Of a DNA stretch of 64,000 nucleotides, positions 57,372-64,000 are shown piece after piece. The position numbers and the translations under genes are program-made. Under the pieces are notes generated by a model. It had not been told where the DNA came from, did not search any database, and saw only the letters and a program-made list of their open reading frames with translations. Within the stretch, counting starts at the first letter, position 1, and each line of letters starts with the position of its first letter. The DNA is from RPQJ01 sp963744735. Its GTDB lineage: Bacteria; Pseudomonadota; Gammaproteobacteria; Steroidobacterales; Steroidobacteraceae. The stretch lies in contig CAVUVH010000001.1 in assembly GCA_963744735.1 (NCBI GenBank), forward strand, positions 248,001-312,000. Direction: 5' to 3'.

Positions 57372-58462
57372 CCGGGGCCCGGCTGCTGCTCTACGGTGCC
57401 ACGGGGTACACCGGCGAGCTGATCGCGCGCGCCGCCGTGGCGCAGGGCCGCTCGCCGATACTGGCCGGCCGCAACCAGGCCGCCGTGGCGGCGCTGGCCC
57501 GCGAGTTGTCCTGCGAGCATCGGGTCGCCGCGCTCGATGATCCCGCCGCGCTGGATCGCATGCTGCAGGGCGTCGGGGTGGTCCTGCATTGCGCGGGACC
57601 GTTCTCGGCGACCTCGGCCCCGATGGTTGCCGCCTGCCTGCGCCAGCGCTGCCATTACCTCGACATCACCGGCGAGATCGACGTGCTGGAAGCGGTGCAC
57701 GCGCTCGACGCGGACGCGCGTCGCGCGGGCGTGGTGCTGTGCCCCGCCGTGGGTTTCGACGTCGTGCCGACCGATTGCCTCGCGGCGCGTCTGCACCAGG
57801 CCTTGCCCGGCGCGACATACCTCGCGCTCGGCTTCGCGTCGCAGGGACGTCCCAGCCGGGGCACGCTCAAGACCAGTGTCGAGAACCTGTCGAAGGGCGG
57901 CCGGATCCGCAGCGCGGGCCGCGTCACCGCAGTCGCCCACGCCTTCCGCGTCCGTGACATCGACTTCGGCGCCGGCGTGACCACGGCGGTCACGATTCCC
58001 TGGGGCGATGTGAGCAGCGCTTACCACACCACCGGGATTCCCAACATCGAGTGCTACATCGCGATGGCCCCGGACCATGTCGCCCGGCTGCGCCGGCTGA
58101 ACTCGCTTGGCGCGCTGCTGCGGTTCGGTCCGCTGCAGGGCTGGATCAAGCGCCTGGCCACGCGCGGTCCGGCGGGCCCGGATGCCGCGACGCGCGCGCA
58201 GACCGGCATGCGGGTCTGGGGCGAGGTGCAGGCGCCGAGCGGCGAACGTGTGACCGCGCGCGTGCAGGTGGCCAATGGATACGACGTGACCACGCACGCC
58301 GCGCTCGCCGTGGCGCAGCGACTGCTCGACGGTCCGCCGGTCGCACCCGGTCATCGCACGCCGTCGCAGCTGATGGGCGACGGCTTCGTGGAGACGCTGC
58401 CGGGTTCGAGCCGCATCGAACTGCAGCGCGACCGTACCTGGAATCCGCAGCCGCCCGCATGA
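57368..58462 (+). CDS. Saccharopine dehydrogenase-like / trans-acting enoyl reductase family protein
   Basis: 364 residues; ATGA overlap with the response regulator. N-terminal Rossmann motif LLLYGATGYTGELIARAA with AGRNQAAVAALA, then HCAGPFSATSAPMVAACLRQRCHYLDITGE and CPAVGFDVVPTDCLAARL. These match the saccharopine-dehydrogenase-like or enoyl-reductase family found in many proteobacteria and mycobacteria. NADP-dependent reduction of a lipid or amino-acid intermediate is likely; the substrate is not known. Confidence 0.85.
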   Translation: MTGARLLLYGATGYTGELIARAAVAQGRSPILAGRNQAAVAALARELSCEHRVAALDDPAALDRMLQGVGVVLHCAGPFSATSAPMVAACLRQRCHYLDITGEIDVLEAVHALDADARRAGVVLCPAVGFDVVPTDCLAARLHQALPGATYLALGFASQGRPSRGTLKTSVENLSKGGRIRSAGRVTAVAHAFRVRDIDFGAGVTTAVTIPWGDVSSAYHTTGIPNIECYIAMAPDHVARLRRLNSLGALLRFGPLQGWIKRLATRGPAGPDAATRAQTGMRVWGEVQAPSGERVTARVQVANGYDVTTHAALAVAQRLLDGPPVAPGHRTPSQLMGDGFVETLPGSSRIELQRDRTWNPQPPA

Positions 58463-59490
58463 GCAGTCGCAAGGGAACCGGGCCCGGCCCGGCCGGCGGC
58501 TTCGAGCCGCCGTGGTGGCTGCGGAATCACCACGTGCAGTCGATCTATCCGAGCCTGCCGCTGCGCCGGCGCAGGGTGGAGCAGCAGGCCGCGGGACTGC
58601 GGCAGTACGCGCGCGAGGTCGTGATCGACTGTGGCGAGGGCGTGCGGCTGCTGGCGCTGGAATCCCGGCAGGAATCGGCCGGGCGCCCGTCCGCCGACCG
58701 CGTCGCGATCCTGCTGCATGGCTGGGAGGGCAGCGCCAACTCGCTGTACGTGCTGTCGCTGGGCCAGCACCTGTTCGACGCCGGCTACGACGTGGTGCGG
58801 CTCAACCTGCGCGACCACGGCGACAGCCATGCGCTCAACCCGGAGCTGTTCCACTCCTGCCGCATCGCGGAGGTGGTCGGCGCCGTGCAGGCGATCCAGC
58901 GCCAACATCCAGGACAGCGCCTGTCGCTCGCCGGCTTTTCGCTGGGCGGCAATTTCTCGCTGCGCGTGGGTGCGCGTGCCGCGGCCGCCGGGATCGACAT
59001 CGCGCGCATCGTGGCGGTGTGCCCGGTGCTCGATCCGGAGCACACGCTCGCCAGGCTCGAGTCGGGCTGGGCGCTGTATCGCGAGTACTTCGTCTGGAAG
59101 TGGAAGCGTTCGCTGCGCCTCAAGCGCGCCGCCTGGCCCGACGTCTACCACTCGCTCGAGGACATCCTGCGGCTCGACAACCTGACCGACATGACGGACC
59201 GGCTGGCGTGTGCCTATGGCGGCTTCCCATCGCTGTCGGACTACCTGCGCGGCTACGCCCTGGTGGGCGATGCGCTCGAGCCCCTGGCGGAACTGCGCGA
59301 TGCACGCGTGCGCATCATTGCCGCGGCGGACGATCCGATCATCCCCGCCATCGACCTCGGGCGCATCGCGCGGCCCCCTGGGCTGGAAATCACCTGCACG
59401 CCCTACGGCGGCCACTGCGGGTTCTACGAGGGCGGGCCGGGCCCGGCCTGGATCGAGCGCGAGATTTTCGCGAGCTTCGAGCGACCGTAG
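58459..59490 (+). CDS. YheT-like alpha/beta hydrolase
   Basis: 343 residues; ATGA overlap with the preceding gene. PPWWLRNHHVQSIYPSL at the start is diagnostic of the YheT/ABHD1-3 group; then ILLHGWEGSANSLYVLSLGQHLF, NLRDHGDSHALNPELFHSCR, the nucleophile elbow GFSLGGNFSLR, the Asp in AADDPIIP and the His in YGGHCGFYEGG. An esterase or lipase-like enzyme of unknown substrate. Confidence 0.9.
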   Translation: MSSRKGTGPGPAGGFEPPWWLRNHHVQSIYPSLPLRRRRVEQQAAGLRQYAREVVIDCGEGVRLLALESRQESAGRPSADRVAILLHGWEGSANSLYVLSLGQHLFDAGYDVVRLNLRDHGDSHALNPELFHSCRIAEVVGAVQAIQRQHPGQRLSLAGFSLGGNFSLRVGARAAAAGIDIARIVAVCPVLDPEHTLARLESGWALYREYFVWKWKRSLRLKRAAWPDVYHSLEDILRLDNLTDMTDRLACAYGGFPSLSDYLRGYALVGDALEPLAELRDARVRIIAAADDPIIPAIDLGRIARPPGLEITCTPYGGHCGFYEGGPGPAWIEREIFASFERP

Positions 59491-59496
59491 CCGCGC

Positions 59497-61059
59497 TCAC
59501 TGCCCCAGGCGTCGCTCCAGCGTGGTGCGCCAGAGCTGGAATCGTTCGCGCAGGCCCGACTCCGGTCGCGGCGCAAACTGCCGCTCGACCGGGACGGGAT
59601 GCCACTCCTGCGATTCGCCTCCGGCGAGCCAGGCGATGCCGCGCGCGGTGGCTTCGAGCAGCGCCGGACGCTCGACCGGGAGGTTGGTGGCGTCGGCCAG
59701 CGCCTCACACAGGTAATCGCACGCGGCCAGCCCGCCCGTGACGACCACGCGCCGCAACGGCGCCGTGCGCTGCATCGCCTCGACGTTCACCGCGACCAGG
59801 AAGGCGATGCTTTCGACCACCGCACCCACCTGCTGCAGTTCGGTGACGTCGGCCGTCCCGGAGCTCGCGCCGTCGGGCGCGACGAATTCACTGGCGAAAG
59901 CCGGGCTCCAGTACGGTGCCGCGAGCCCGCCGATGCCATTCAGGAACAGCAGCGGCATGCGGCCGTCCGCCAGCGCCCCCGACAGCGAATCGAGGCAGCG
60001 CCTGACGTCGATGCCGATGCGCTTGCCGAGCCAGTCGAGCGCGGCATAGGCACCGTTGACGGTGCCCTCGTGGCAATACAGCGCGCCGTCGGTGGAATCC
60101 GTGCGGGCGTAGACGACGCTCTGCAGCAGCCCGCGCGGTGCAGCGGCAGCGCGGTCACGCAGGACGCGCTGCACGAACGCGCCGGTGCCGGCATTGACGT
60201 ACGCCGTGTCGCTGGCCGGCGGCCCGAAGGCGAACAGTGCCGCGGACTGGTCGCCACTGCACGCGCGCAGTGGAACCCGCTGGCCGGAGGGCAGCAACAG
60301 CGTGCCGAAGTCGTGGCGGGTGCCGACGCAGCGGGGCAGGGTCGCCTGCGGTATGCCGAAAGCATCGAGCAGCAGCGGCGACCAGTCGAGCATGGCCGGG
60401 TCATACAGCAGTGTCCGCGACGCGTTCGCCGGGTCGACCAGCGCCGGCCGCTCCTCGCACAGGCCCTGCAGCAGGAAACTCGCCAGCGGTCCCATGCGCA
60501 GGCGCTCGTCGCGCAGCGCCAGCCGCACGGCCGGAAGCTCGTCGAGGCACCAGCGCAGCTTGCTGGCGCCATAGTGCGGCGACAACGGCAACCCGGTCAG
60601 TTCGCGCACCCAGGTGGCCCGCGCTCCCAGGTGAGCTTCCAGCCAGTCCGCGTGGCGCCGGTCCTGCCACGACAGCGCAGGGCTCAATGGCGTGCCGTCG
60701 GTGGCGTCCCAGCAGCAGACCGTGGAGCGCTGCGTCGCCAGCCCGGCCGCGACAATCGGCCGGCCCGCGACCAGGGGCGATTCACAGGCATCGCGGATCG
60801 CCACGCGCAGCGACTGCAGCAACTCGGCCGCGTCGTGTTCGACGCGATCGGGTGCCGGCCGATGTGTGTTGATCGGCACGTGCGCGGCCGCGACCTCGCG
60901 CCCGAGGGCATCCAGCAGCACGGCGCGACTCGAGGTCCCGCCCTGGTCGAGCGCCAGGCACAGCGCGCGCGACTCGCCCGCCGGCAGCAACTCGCGGCGA
61001 ATGGCGCTCAGTTCACCCGCGAGCCACGCGAGGTCTGCATCACTGCCCGCCACGGTCAT
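59497..61059 (-). CDS. Glycerol-kinase-like FGGY carbohydrate kinase
   Basis: 520 residues from the ATG at 61059 (ATGA overlap with the GDPD gene). LALDQGGTSSRAVLLDALGREVA, the ATP-binding part ALSWQDRRHADWL and GDQSAALFAFG, NAGTGAFVQRVL, and VVVTGGLAACDYLCEALADATNLPVERP show an FGGY kinase, closest in pattern to glycerol kinase. The N-terminal about 35 residues precede the usual family start. With a GDPD in the same unit, glycerol from glycerophosphodiesters or a related polyol is a sensible substrate. Confidence 0.8.
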   Translation of the reverse strand: MTVAGSDADLAWLAGELSAIRRELLPAGESRALCLALDQGGTSSRAVLLDALGREVAAAHVPINTHRPAPDRVEHDAAELLQSLRVAIRDACESPLVAGRPIVAAGLATQRSTVCCWDATDGTPLSPALSWQDRRHADWLEAHLGARATWVRELTGLPLSPHYGASKLRWCLDELPAVRLALRDERLRMGPLASFLLQGLCEERPALVDPANASRTLLYDPAMLDWSPLLLDAFGIPQATLPRCVGTRHDFGTLLLPSGQRVPLRACSGDQSAALFAFGPPASDTAYVNAGTGAFVQRVLRDRAAAAPRGLLQSVVYARTDSTDGALYCHEGTVNGAYAALDWLGKRIGIDVRRCLDSLSGALADGRMPLLFLNGIGGLAAPYWSPAFASEFVAPDGASSGTADVTELQQVGAVVESIAFLVAVNVEAMQRTAPLRRVVVTGGLAACDYLCEALADATNLPVERPALLEATARGIAWLAGGESQEWHPVPVERQFAPRPESGLRERFQLWRTTLERRLGQ

Positions 61060-61823
61060 GAGTCGCGCCGCGCCTCGTCGTAGGCCGCGCGCAGGCTGCG
61101 CACCGCCATGGTCTCGACGTACCTGGCACCGAGCGCGTGGCAGTGGCGGGCGGTGCCGAGGTCGCGGACCTCGTAGATCGCCCACTGCCATGGGCCAGGC
61201 CAGAGTTCCGTGGCCGACTCCGGCACGCGCTCGAGGTTGCAGAACAGGAATTCGGGCGCGAGCGCGGTGGCCTCGCGCAGTGCGTTGCCATCGTACTGGT
61301 CGAGTACCCAGCCGATGCGCGCCCCGCCGGTCATCAGGCGCAGGATCCTGACCGCGGGCAGGTCGAACGAGATCAGCACGCAGCGGTCGAGCACCGGCTG
61401 CAGCACCTCGGTGACCCGGCGCAGCACTGTCTCGTGGCCAAAGCGGCGCAGGCTCGCGCGCTTGATCTCGACAAACGCCGTGACGCCCTCCCATCCGGCC
61501 AGCGCTGCCGCCGTCTGCGCCAGCGACGGTGCGCAGGTCTGGGCGTAGCGGTCGCCAAGGCGCCCGGTCTCGGCCACCGGGATCCTGGCCAGCTCCGGCC
61601 AGGTCAGGTCGTGCACGACGTCGGGCCGGCCGCCGACGCGTCCGAGGTCCGCATCGTGGATGACGACAGGCACGCGGTCGGCCGTCAGCTGCACGTCGAA
61701 CTCGACGTGCCGCAGTCCGAGGTCCACGGCGGACTGCAGCGCCGGCAGCGTGTTCTCCGGCATTTCTGCGGCATTGCCGCGATGCGCGATGATCTCGGGC
61801 AGTGGCTCCCGTGGGGTCGTCAT
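61056..61823 (-). CDS. Glycerophosphodiester phosphodiesterase
   Basis: 255 residues with the catalytic GDPD signatures IIAHRGNAAEMPENTLPALQSA, HVEFDVQLTADRVPVVIHDADLGR and AFVEIKRAS, and the C-terminal GARYVETMAV. It cleaves glycerophosphodiesters such as glycerophosphocholine to glycerol-3-phosphate and an alcohol. No signal peptide, so it acts in the cytoplasm. Overlaps the glycerol-kinase-like gene, forming a two-gene unit. Confidence 0.92.
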   Translation of the reverse strand: MTTPREPLPEIIAHRGNAAEMPENTLPALQSAVDLGLRHVEFDVQLTADRVPVVIHDADLGRVGGRPDVVHDLTWPELARIPVAETGRLGDRYAQTCAPSLAQTAAALAGWEGVTAFVEIKRASLRRFGHETVLRRVTEVLQPVLDRCVLISFDLPAVRILRLMTGGARIGWVLDQYDGNALREATALAPEFLFCNLERVPESATELWPGPWQWAIYEVRDLGTARHCHALGARYVETMAVRSLRAAYDEARRDS

Positions 61824-62074
61824 GTGCTCGTGCGTCCGCCTGTGTCGTCCGGGCGGCGCAGTTTACTTAATCCCGACTCGCCGACGCACGCCGGGCCCGG
61901 GCAGGCGGCGGCAGTGTGACGTGGTTCACGCCTGGACGACGCTCGTCACCGCGGCAGACACGCTTTGTCAGCGCCGCGGCCCCGCGTCACCTGCAATGGC
62001 CCGTGTTTCCTCGCCCCGCGCGCTGGCACGCAAGTTGCTGTGTTGTCCTCGACGCCTCCACCCAGCGAAGCAAG

Positions 62075-62332
62075 ATGTCCGAGACGATCACGCCAGAGCA
62101 GGTCCTCGCGCTGCTGTTTCCCGAACCCGCCAAGGCCGGCGGTGCGGGGTCGTCGGTTACCGCGTTCGTGCAGGACCCGCAGGGCGGCCTGATGCTGGCG
62201 TCCGTCGTGCCCAACCGCGCCCTGCTCGAGACCGCCCGCGTCGCCGGCCGCTTCAACAGCGGCACGCCGATCCTCGATCCCAGCACGCGCGAGATCATCG
62301 GCTACGAACTGGCCCCGCTCGCGGTCGCCTGA
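62075..62332 (+). CDS. Small protein of unknown function
   Basis: 85 residues from the ATG at 62075. Pattern: MSETITPEQVLALLFPEP, then VTAFVQDPQGGLMLASVVPNRALLETARVAGRFNSGTPILDPSTREIIGYELAPL. The FVQDPQGGLMLASVV and DPSTREIIGYEL stretches look like a small beta domain. No family recognised. It lies 67 bp before the K+ channel gene in the same direction. The 250 bp before it (61824-62074) hold no other supported gene. Confidence 0.6.
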   Translation: MSETITPEQVLALLFPEPAKAGGAGSSVTAFVQDPQGGLMLASVVPNRALLETARVAGRFNSGTPILDPSTREIIGYELAPLAVA

Positions 62333-62399
62333 TCCGCCGCTGCCGGTTCGTCTGCGCGCTGCCGGACCGCGCCGCAGCTGCGCTATAGTCCGTGCCCTC

Positions 62400-63482
62400 A
62401 TGAAGTCCGATCGCCCGATCCGCTTCGGCTGGGTGCGGCGCACCATGCGACGCATCCGCATGGAGCGCGGCGATCCGGCGCTGCCGATCCTCGTCCGCCG
62501 CGCGCCGCGTCCGCCCGAAGTCACGCTGCTGCTGCGCATCGGCTTCGTGCTGCTGCTGATCGCGGCCGTGTTCCTGGTCTTCCTGCTCGACCGTGACGGC
62601 CTGCAGGACAACATCGACGGCCACATCTCGGTCTCGGACGTCTTCTACTTCACGATGGTCACGATCACGACCGTCGGCTACGGCGACATCGTCCCGGTCA
62701 CCGACCAGGCGCGCCTGATCGACGCATTCTTCGTCACGCCAGTGCGGTTGTTCGTCTGGCTGACGTTCCTGGGCACGGCTTACCAGCTGGTCATCCAGCG
62801 GCTACTCGAGGAATGGCGCATGTTGCGTGTGCAGCGCGAGTTGAAGGACCACGTGATCCTCTGCGGCTACGGCCACAGCGGTTCGATCGCGGCGTCGGAG
62901 TTGCTGCTGCGCGGCTGGGAGCCCGAGCAGATCGCGGTCATCGACCGTGACGCCGAGGAGGTGGCGCGGGCCGCCGAACGCGGCTTCATCGGCCTGCACG
63001 GCGATGCCTCCAGCGAGCAGATCCTGCGGGTGGCGGGCGTGCAGCGCGCACGGTCGGTGATCGTGAGCGTGGGCCGCGACGACACGACCGTCCTCATCGT
63101 GCTGACCGTGCGGGCGCTGTCGGACACGGTCCGCATCATCGCCAGCGTGTCGGAGTCCGAGAACGTCAAGCTGGTGCGCTCGGGCGGCGCCGACGAGACG
63201 GTGTCGCCGTCGCGTTTCGGCGGCTACCTGATGGCCGACGCGGTGGCCACGCGCGGCACCATCGATTTCGTCTCGGACCTGCTGTCCTATCGCGGCAACT
63301 GCCAGCTGGTCGAGCGTCCCGCGCGAGCCGAGGAAGTCGGCCGGGTCGCGCGCGAGATCGCCGGCACGGTGATCGTCGAGATCCGCCGCGGCAGCCGCCG
63401 CCTGGGGTGCTGGGACGACACCGGACTGCGCATCGAGGCGGGTGATCGCGTCGTCGCGATCGACGGCAACGTTCCGGCGTAG
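62400..63482 (+). CDS. Two-helix potassium channel with RCK (TrkA-N) domain
   Basis: 360 residues. Two transmembrane helices (LLLRIGFVLLLIAAVFLVFLL and RLFVWLTFLGTAYQLVIQRL) flank the pore loop with selectivity filter TTVGYGD. A cytoplasmic RCK domain follows: ILCGYGHSGSIAASELLLRG (nucleotide-binding glycine motif), IDRDAEEVARAAERGFIGLHGDAS, and a TrkA-C-like end. A K+ channel of the MthK/Kch type. An intrinsic terminator-like hairpin lies about 30 bp after the stop. Confidence 0.92.
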   Translation: MKSDRPIRFGWVRRTMRRIRMERGDPALPILVRRAPRPPEVTLLLRIGFVLLLIAAVFLVFLLDRDGLQDNIDGHISVSDVFYFTMVTITTVGYGDIVPVTDQARLIDAFFVTPVRLFVWLTFLGTAYQLVIQRLLEEWRMLRVQRELKDHVILCGYGHSGSIAASELLLRGWEPEQIAVIDRDAEEVARAAERGFIGLHGDASSEQILRVAGVQRARSVIVSVGRDDTTVLIVLTVRALSDTVRIIASVSESENVKLVRSGGADETVSPSRFGGYLMADAVATRGTIDFVSDLLSYRGNCQLVERPARAEEVGRVAREIAGTVIVEIRRGSRRLGCWDDTGLRIEAGDRVVAIDGNVPA

Positions 63483-63511
63483 GGCGCAGGGCCGGCGTTG
63501 CCGCAGGCAAG

Positions 63512-63535
63512 AAAAAGCCCCGCAGTGCGGGGCTT
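63512..63535. terminator. Terminator-like hairpin after the K+ channel gene
   Basis: GCCCCGC-agt-GCGGGGC (63517-63533). On the plus strand the stem is followed only by TT; on the minus strand it is followed by TTTTT, so it is the better terminator for leftward transcription, though it also fits as the end of the channel gene. Confidence 0.65.
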
Positions 63536-63540
63536 GGGGT

Positions 63541-63904
63541 CATCCGTCGGACGCTGTTCTAGTTGTTCTTGATCTGCTTGTTCTGCGCGCCGCGCCACCC
63601 AATTTCTTGTTTTGAGCAGCGGTCTTGTAGGTCGATCTCTTGCGGTTCGATCCCCTGGCGGACAAACCTTCTCGTGAGCTGGCTTGCCCGTCCTTCGCCC
63701 GTGGCGCATTCCGCTCTTCTGGGCCAATGAAGGACAGCAAGCATCAAGCAAGGCGCGTGCCATCCAGAAAAGAACCCAGTGATTTCATGTGGTTAGCGCC
63801 ACGCGTGGCGACGCAGGCAGGCGCCGTCTGGGCGGCGGTCGAGTTTTCGTAAAGAATGCCGACAAGGTGCGGGCACTCGTGGACCCGCTGCGACTGGAAC
63901 ATCG
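63541..63904. other. Intergenic region without a supported gene
   Basis: About 360 bp. Two short minus-strand frames (63540-63740 and 63559-63747) encode basic stretches (KRSTYKTAAQNKK in one, QEIGWRGAQNKQIKNN in the other) that could be one small basic protein split by an indel, ending at the leftward terminator at 63512-63535. This is weak. Codon character is less GC-biased here than in neighbouring genes. Nothing else was seen. Confidence 0.3.
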
Positions 63905-64000
63905 ATGATGCAGGCACTGCAACGAATCGCGGCCGCGCGCTTGCAGCGCGGCCAGACCACCGCCGGCTACCTCGCGCTCGGCCTGACGCTGGCGCTGGGC
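63905..64000 (+). CDS. Start of a membrane or exported protein, cut by the right edge
   Basis: From ATG 63905 (or 63908): MMQALQRIAAARLQRGQTTAGYLALGLTLALG, 32 residues open to the edge. A short basic N-terminus is followed by a hydrophobic stretch, consistent with a signal anchor or first transmembrane helix. Too short to identify. Confidence 0.4.
   Translation, partial: MMQALQRIAAARLQRGQTTAGYLALGLTLALG

Noticed and set aside
63540..63747. ArfA-like ribosome-rescue gene in front of a hairpin
   Set aside because: A short basic frame before a terminator suggested ArfA, but neither reading frame has the ArfA sequence pattern.
1..64000. CRISPR arrays, tRNA/rRNA genes, integrases or insertion sequences
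   Set aside because: No regularly spaced long direct repeats, cloverleaf-like sequence, rRNA signature or transposase/integrase motif was seen. The only repeats are the CTAG family, the REP-like element in polA and the operator array.

Overview
The window is very GC-rich, gene-dense bacterial DNA. Several things point to a gammaproteobacterium, probably related to Xanthomonadales/Nevskiales: the cytochrome c4-dsbA operon divergent from engB with polA close by, tamA/tamB, an N-acetylornithine-type carbamoyltransferase in the arginine cluster, TonB-dependent and autotransporter outer-membrane proteins, and CTAG-rich intergenic repeats. The species cannot be named from the sequence. No tRNA, rRNA, CRISPR array, transposase or phage gene was seen.

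Layout. 1-3700: TIR-domain protein (cut by the left edge, frameshifted), NYN-LOTUS RNase-like protein, LysE/RhtB exporter and CorA, all on the minus strand. 3.8-7.5 kb: dsbA, cytochrome c4, engB and two small outer-membrane barrels, one broken. 7.7-11.2 kb: polA with a REP-like element in its linker, an LptM-type lipoprotein frame and a hotdog thioesterase. 11.3-15.5 kb: acyl-CoA dehydrogenase, ubiC-like, fumarylpyruvate hydrolase-like, zeta-class GST and a lone Lrp/AsnC effector domain. 15.5-28.5 kb: a DUF1329 protein, then a plus-strand run of autotransporter, TonB-dependent receptor, secreted S9 peptidase, TonB-C-like secreted protein and TIGR03032-like protein. 28.7-37.1 kb: arginine cluster argR-argG-(P-loop protein)-argC-argD-argF'-argB-argH on the minus strand, with tandem ArgR boxes upstream. 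37.2-46.6 kb: tamB, tamA, NRDE/TANGO2 protein, DUF4126, TSUP permease, nudC and an FlhC-like regulator. 46.7-49.3 kb: a divergent FlhD-like gene with two apparent FlhD-like modules behind an AT-rich operator array, then an ABC exporter. 49.3-55.7 kb: SRAP protein, two glycosyltransferases, asparagine synthase and an EF-G paralogue. 55.9-64 kb: membrane-anchored response regulator, saccharopine-dehydrogenase-like reductase, YheT-like hydrolase, glycerol-kinase-like plus GDPD pair, a small orphan and a K+ channel.

How genes work together. The arg genes form a nearly complete acetylated-intermediate arginine pathway under one ArgR-controlled promoter; argA and argE are not in the window, and a DUF1611-like P-loop protein sits in the middle. 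The five-gene secreted/outer-membrane cluster suggests peptide capture and digestion at the envelope. GDPD plus glycerol kinase suggests glycerophosphodiester salvage. TamA/TamB form the outer-membrane translocation system.

Quality warning. About 20 genes carry small frameshifts. Where I could compare frames outside the autotransporter and second barrel, about 15 are +1 insertions and about 4 are -1/+2, and the reading frame resumes cleanly afterwards. This looks more like insertion-type sequencing error than gene decay. Genes affected are marked as frameshifted rather than dead.
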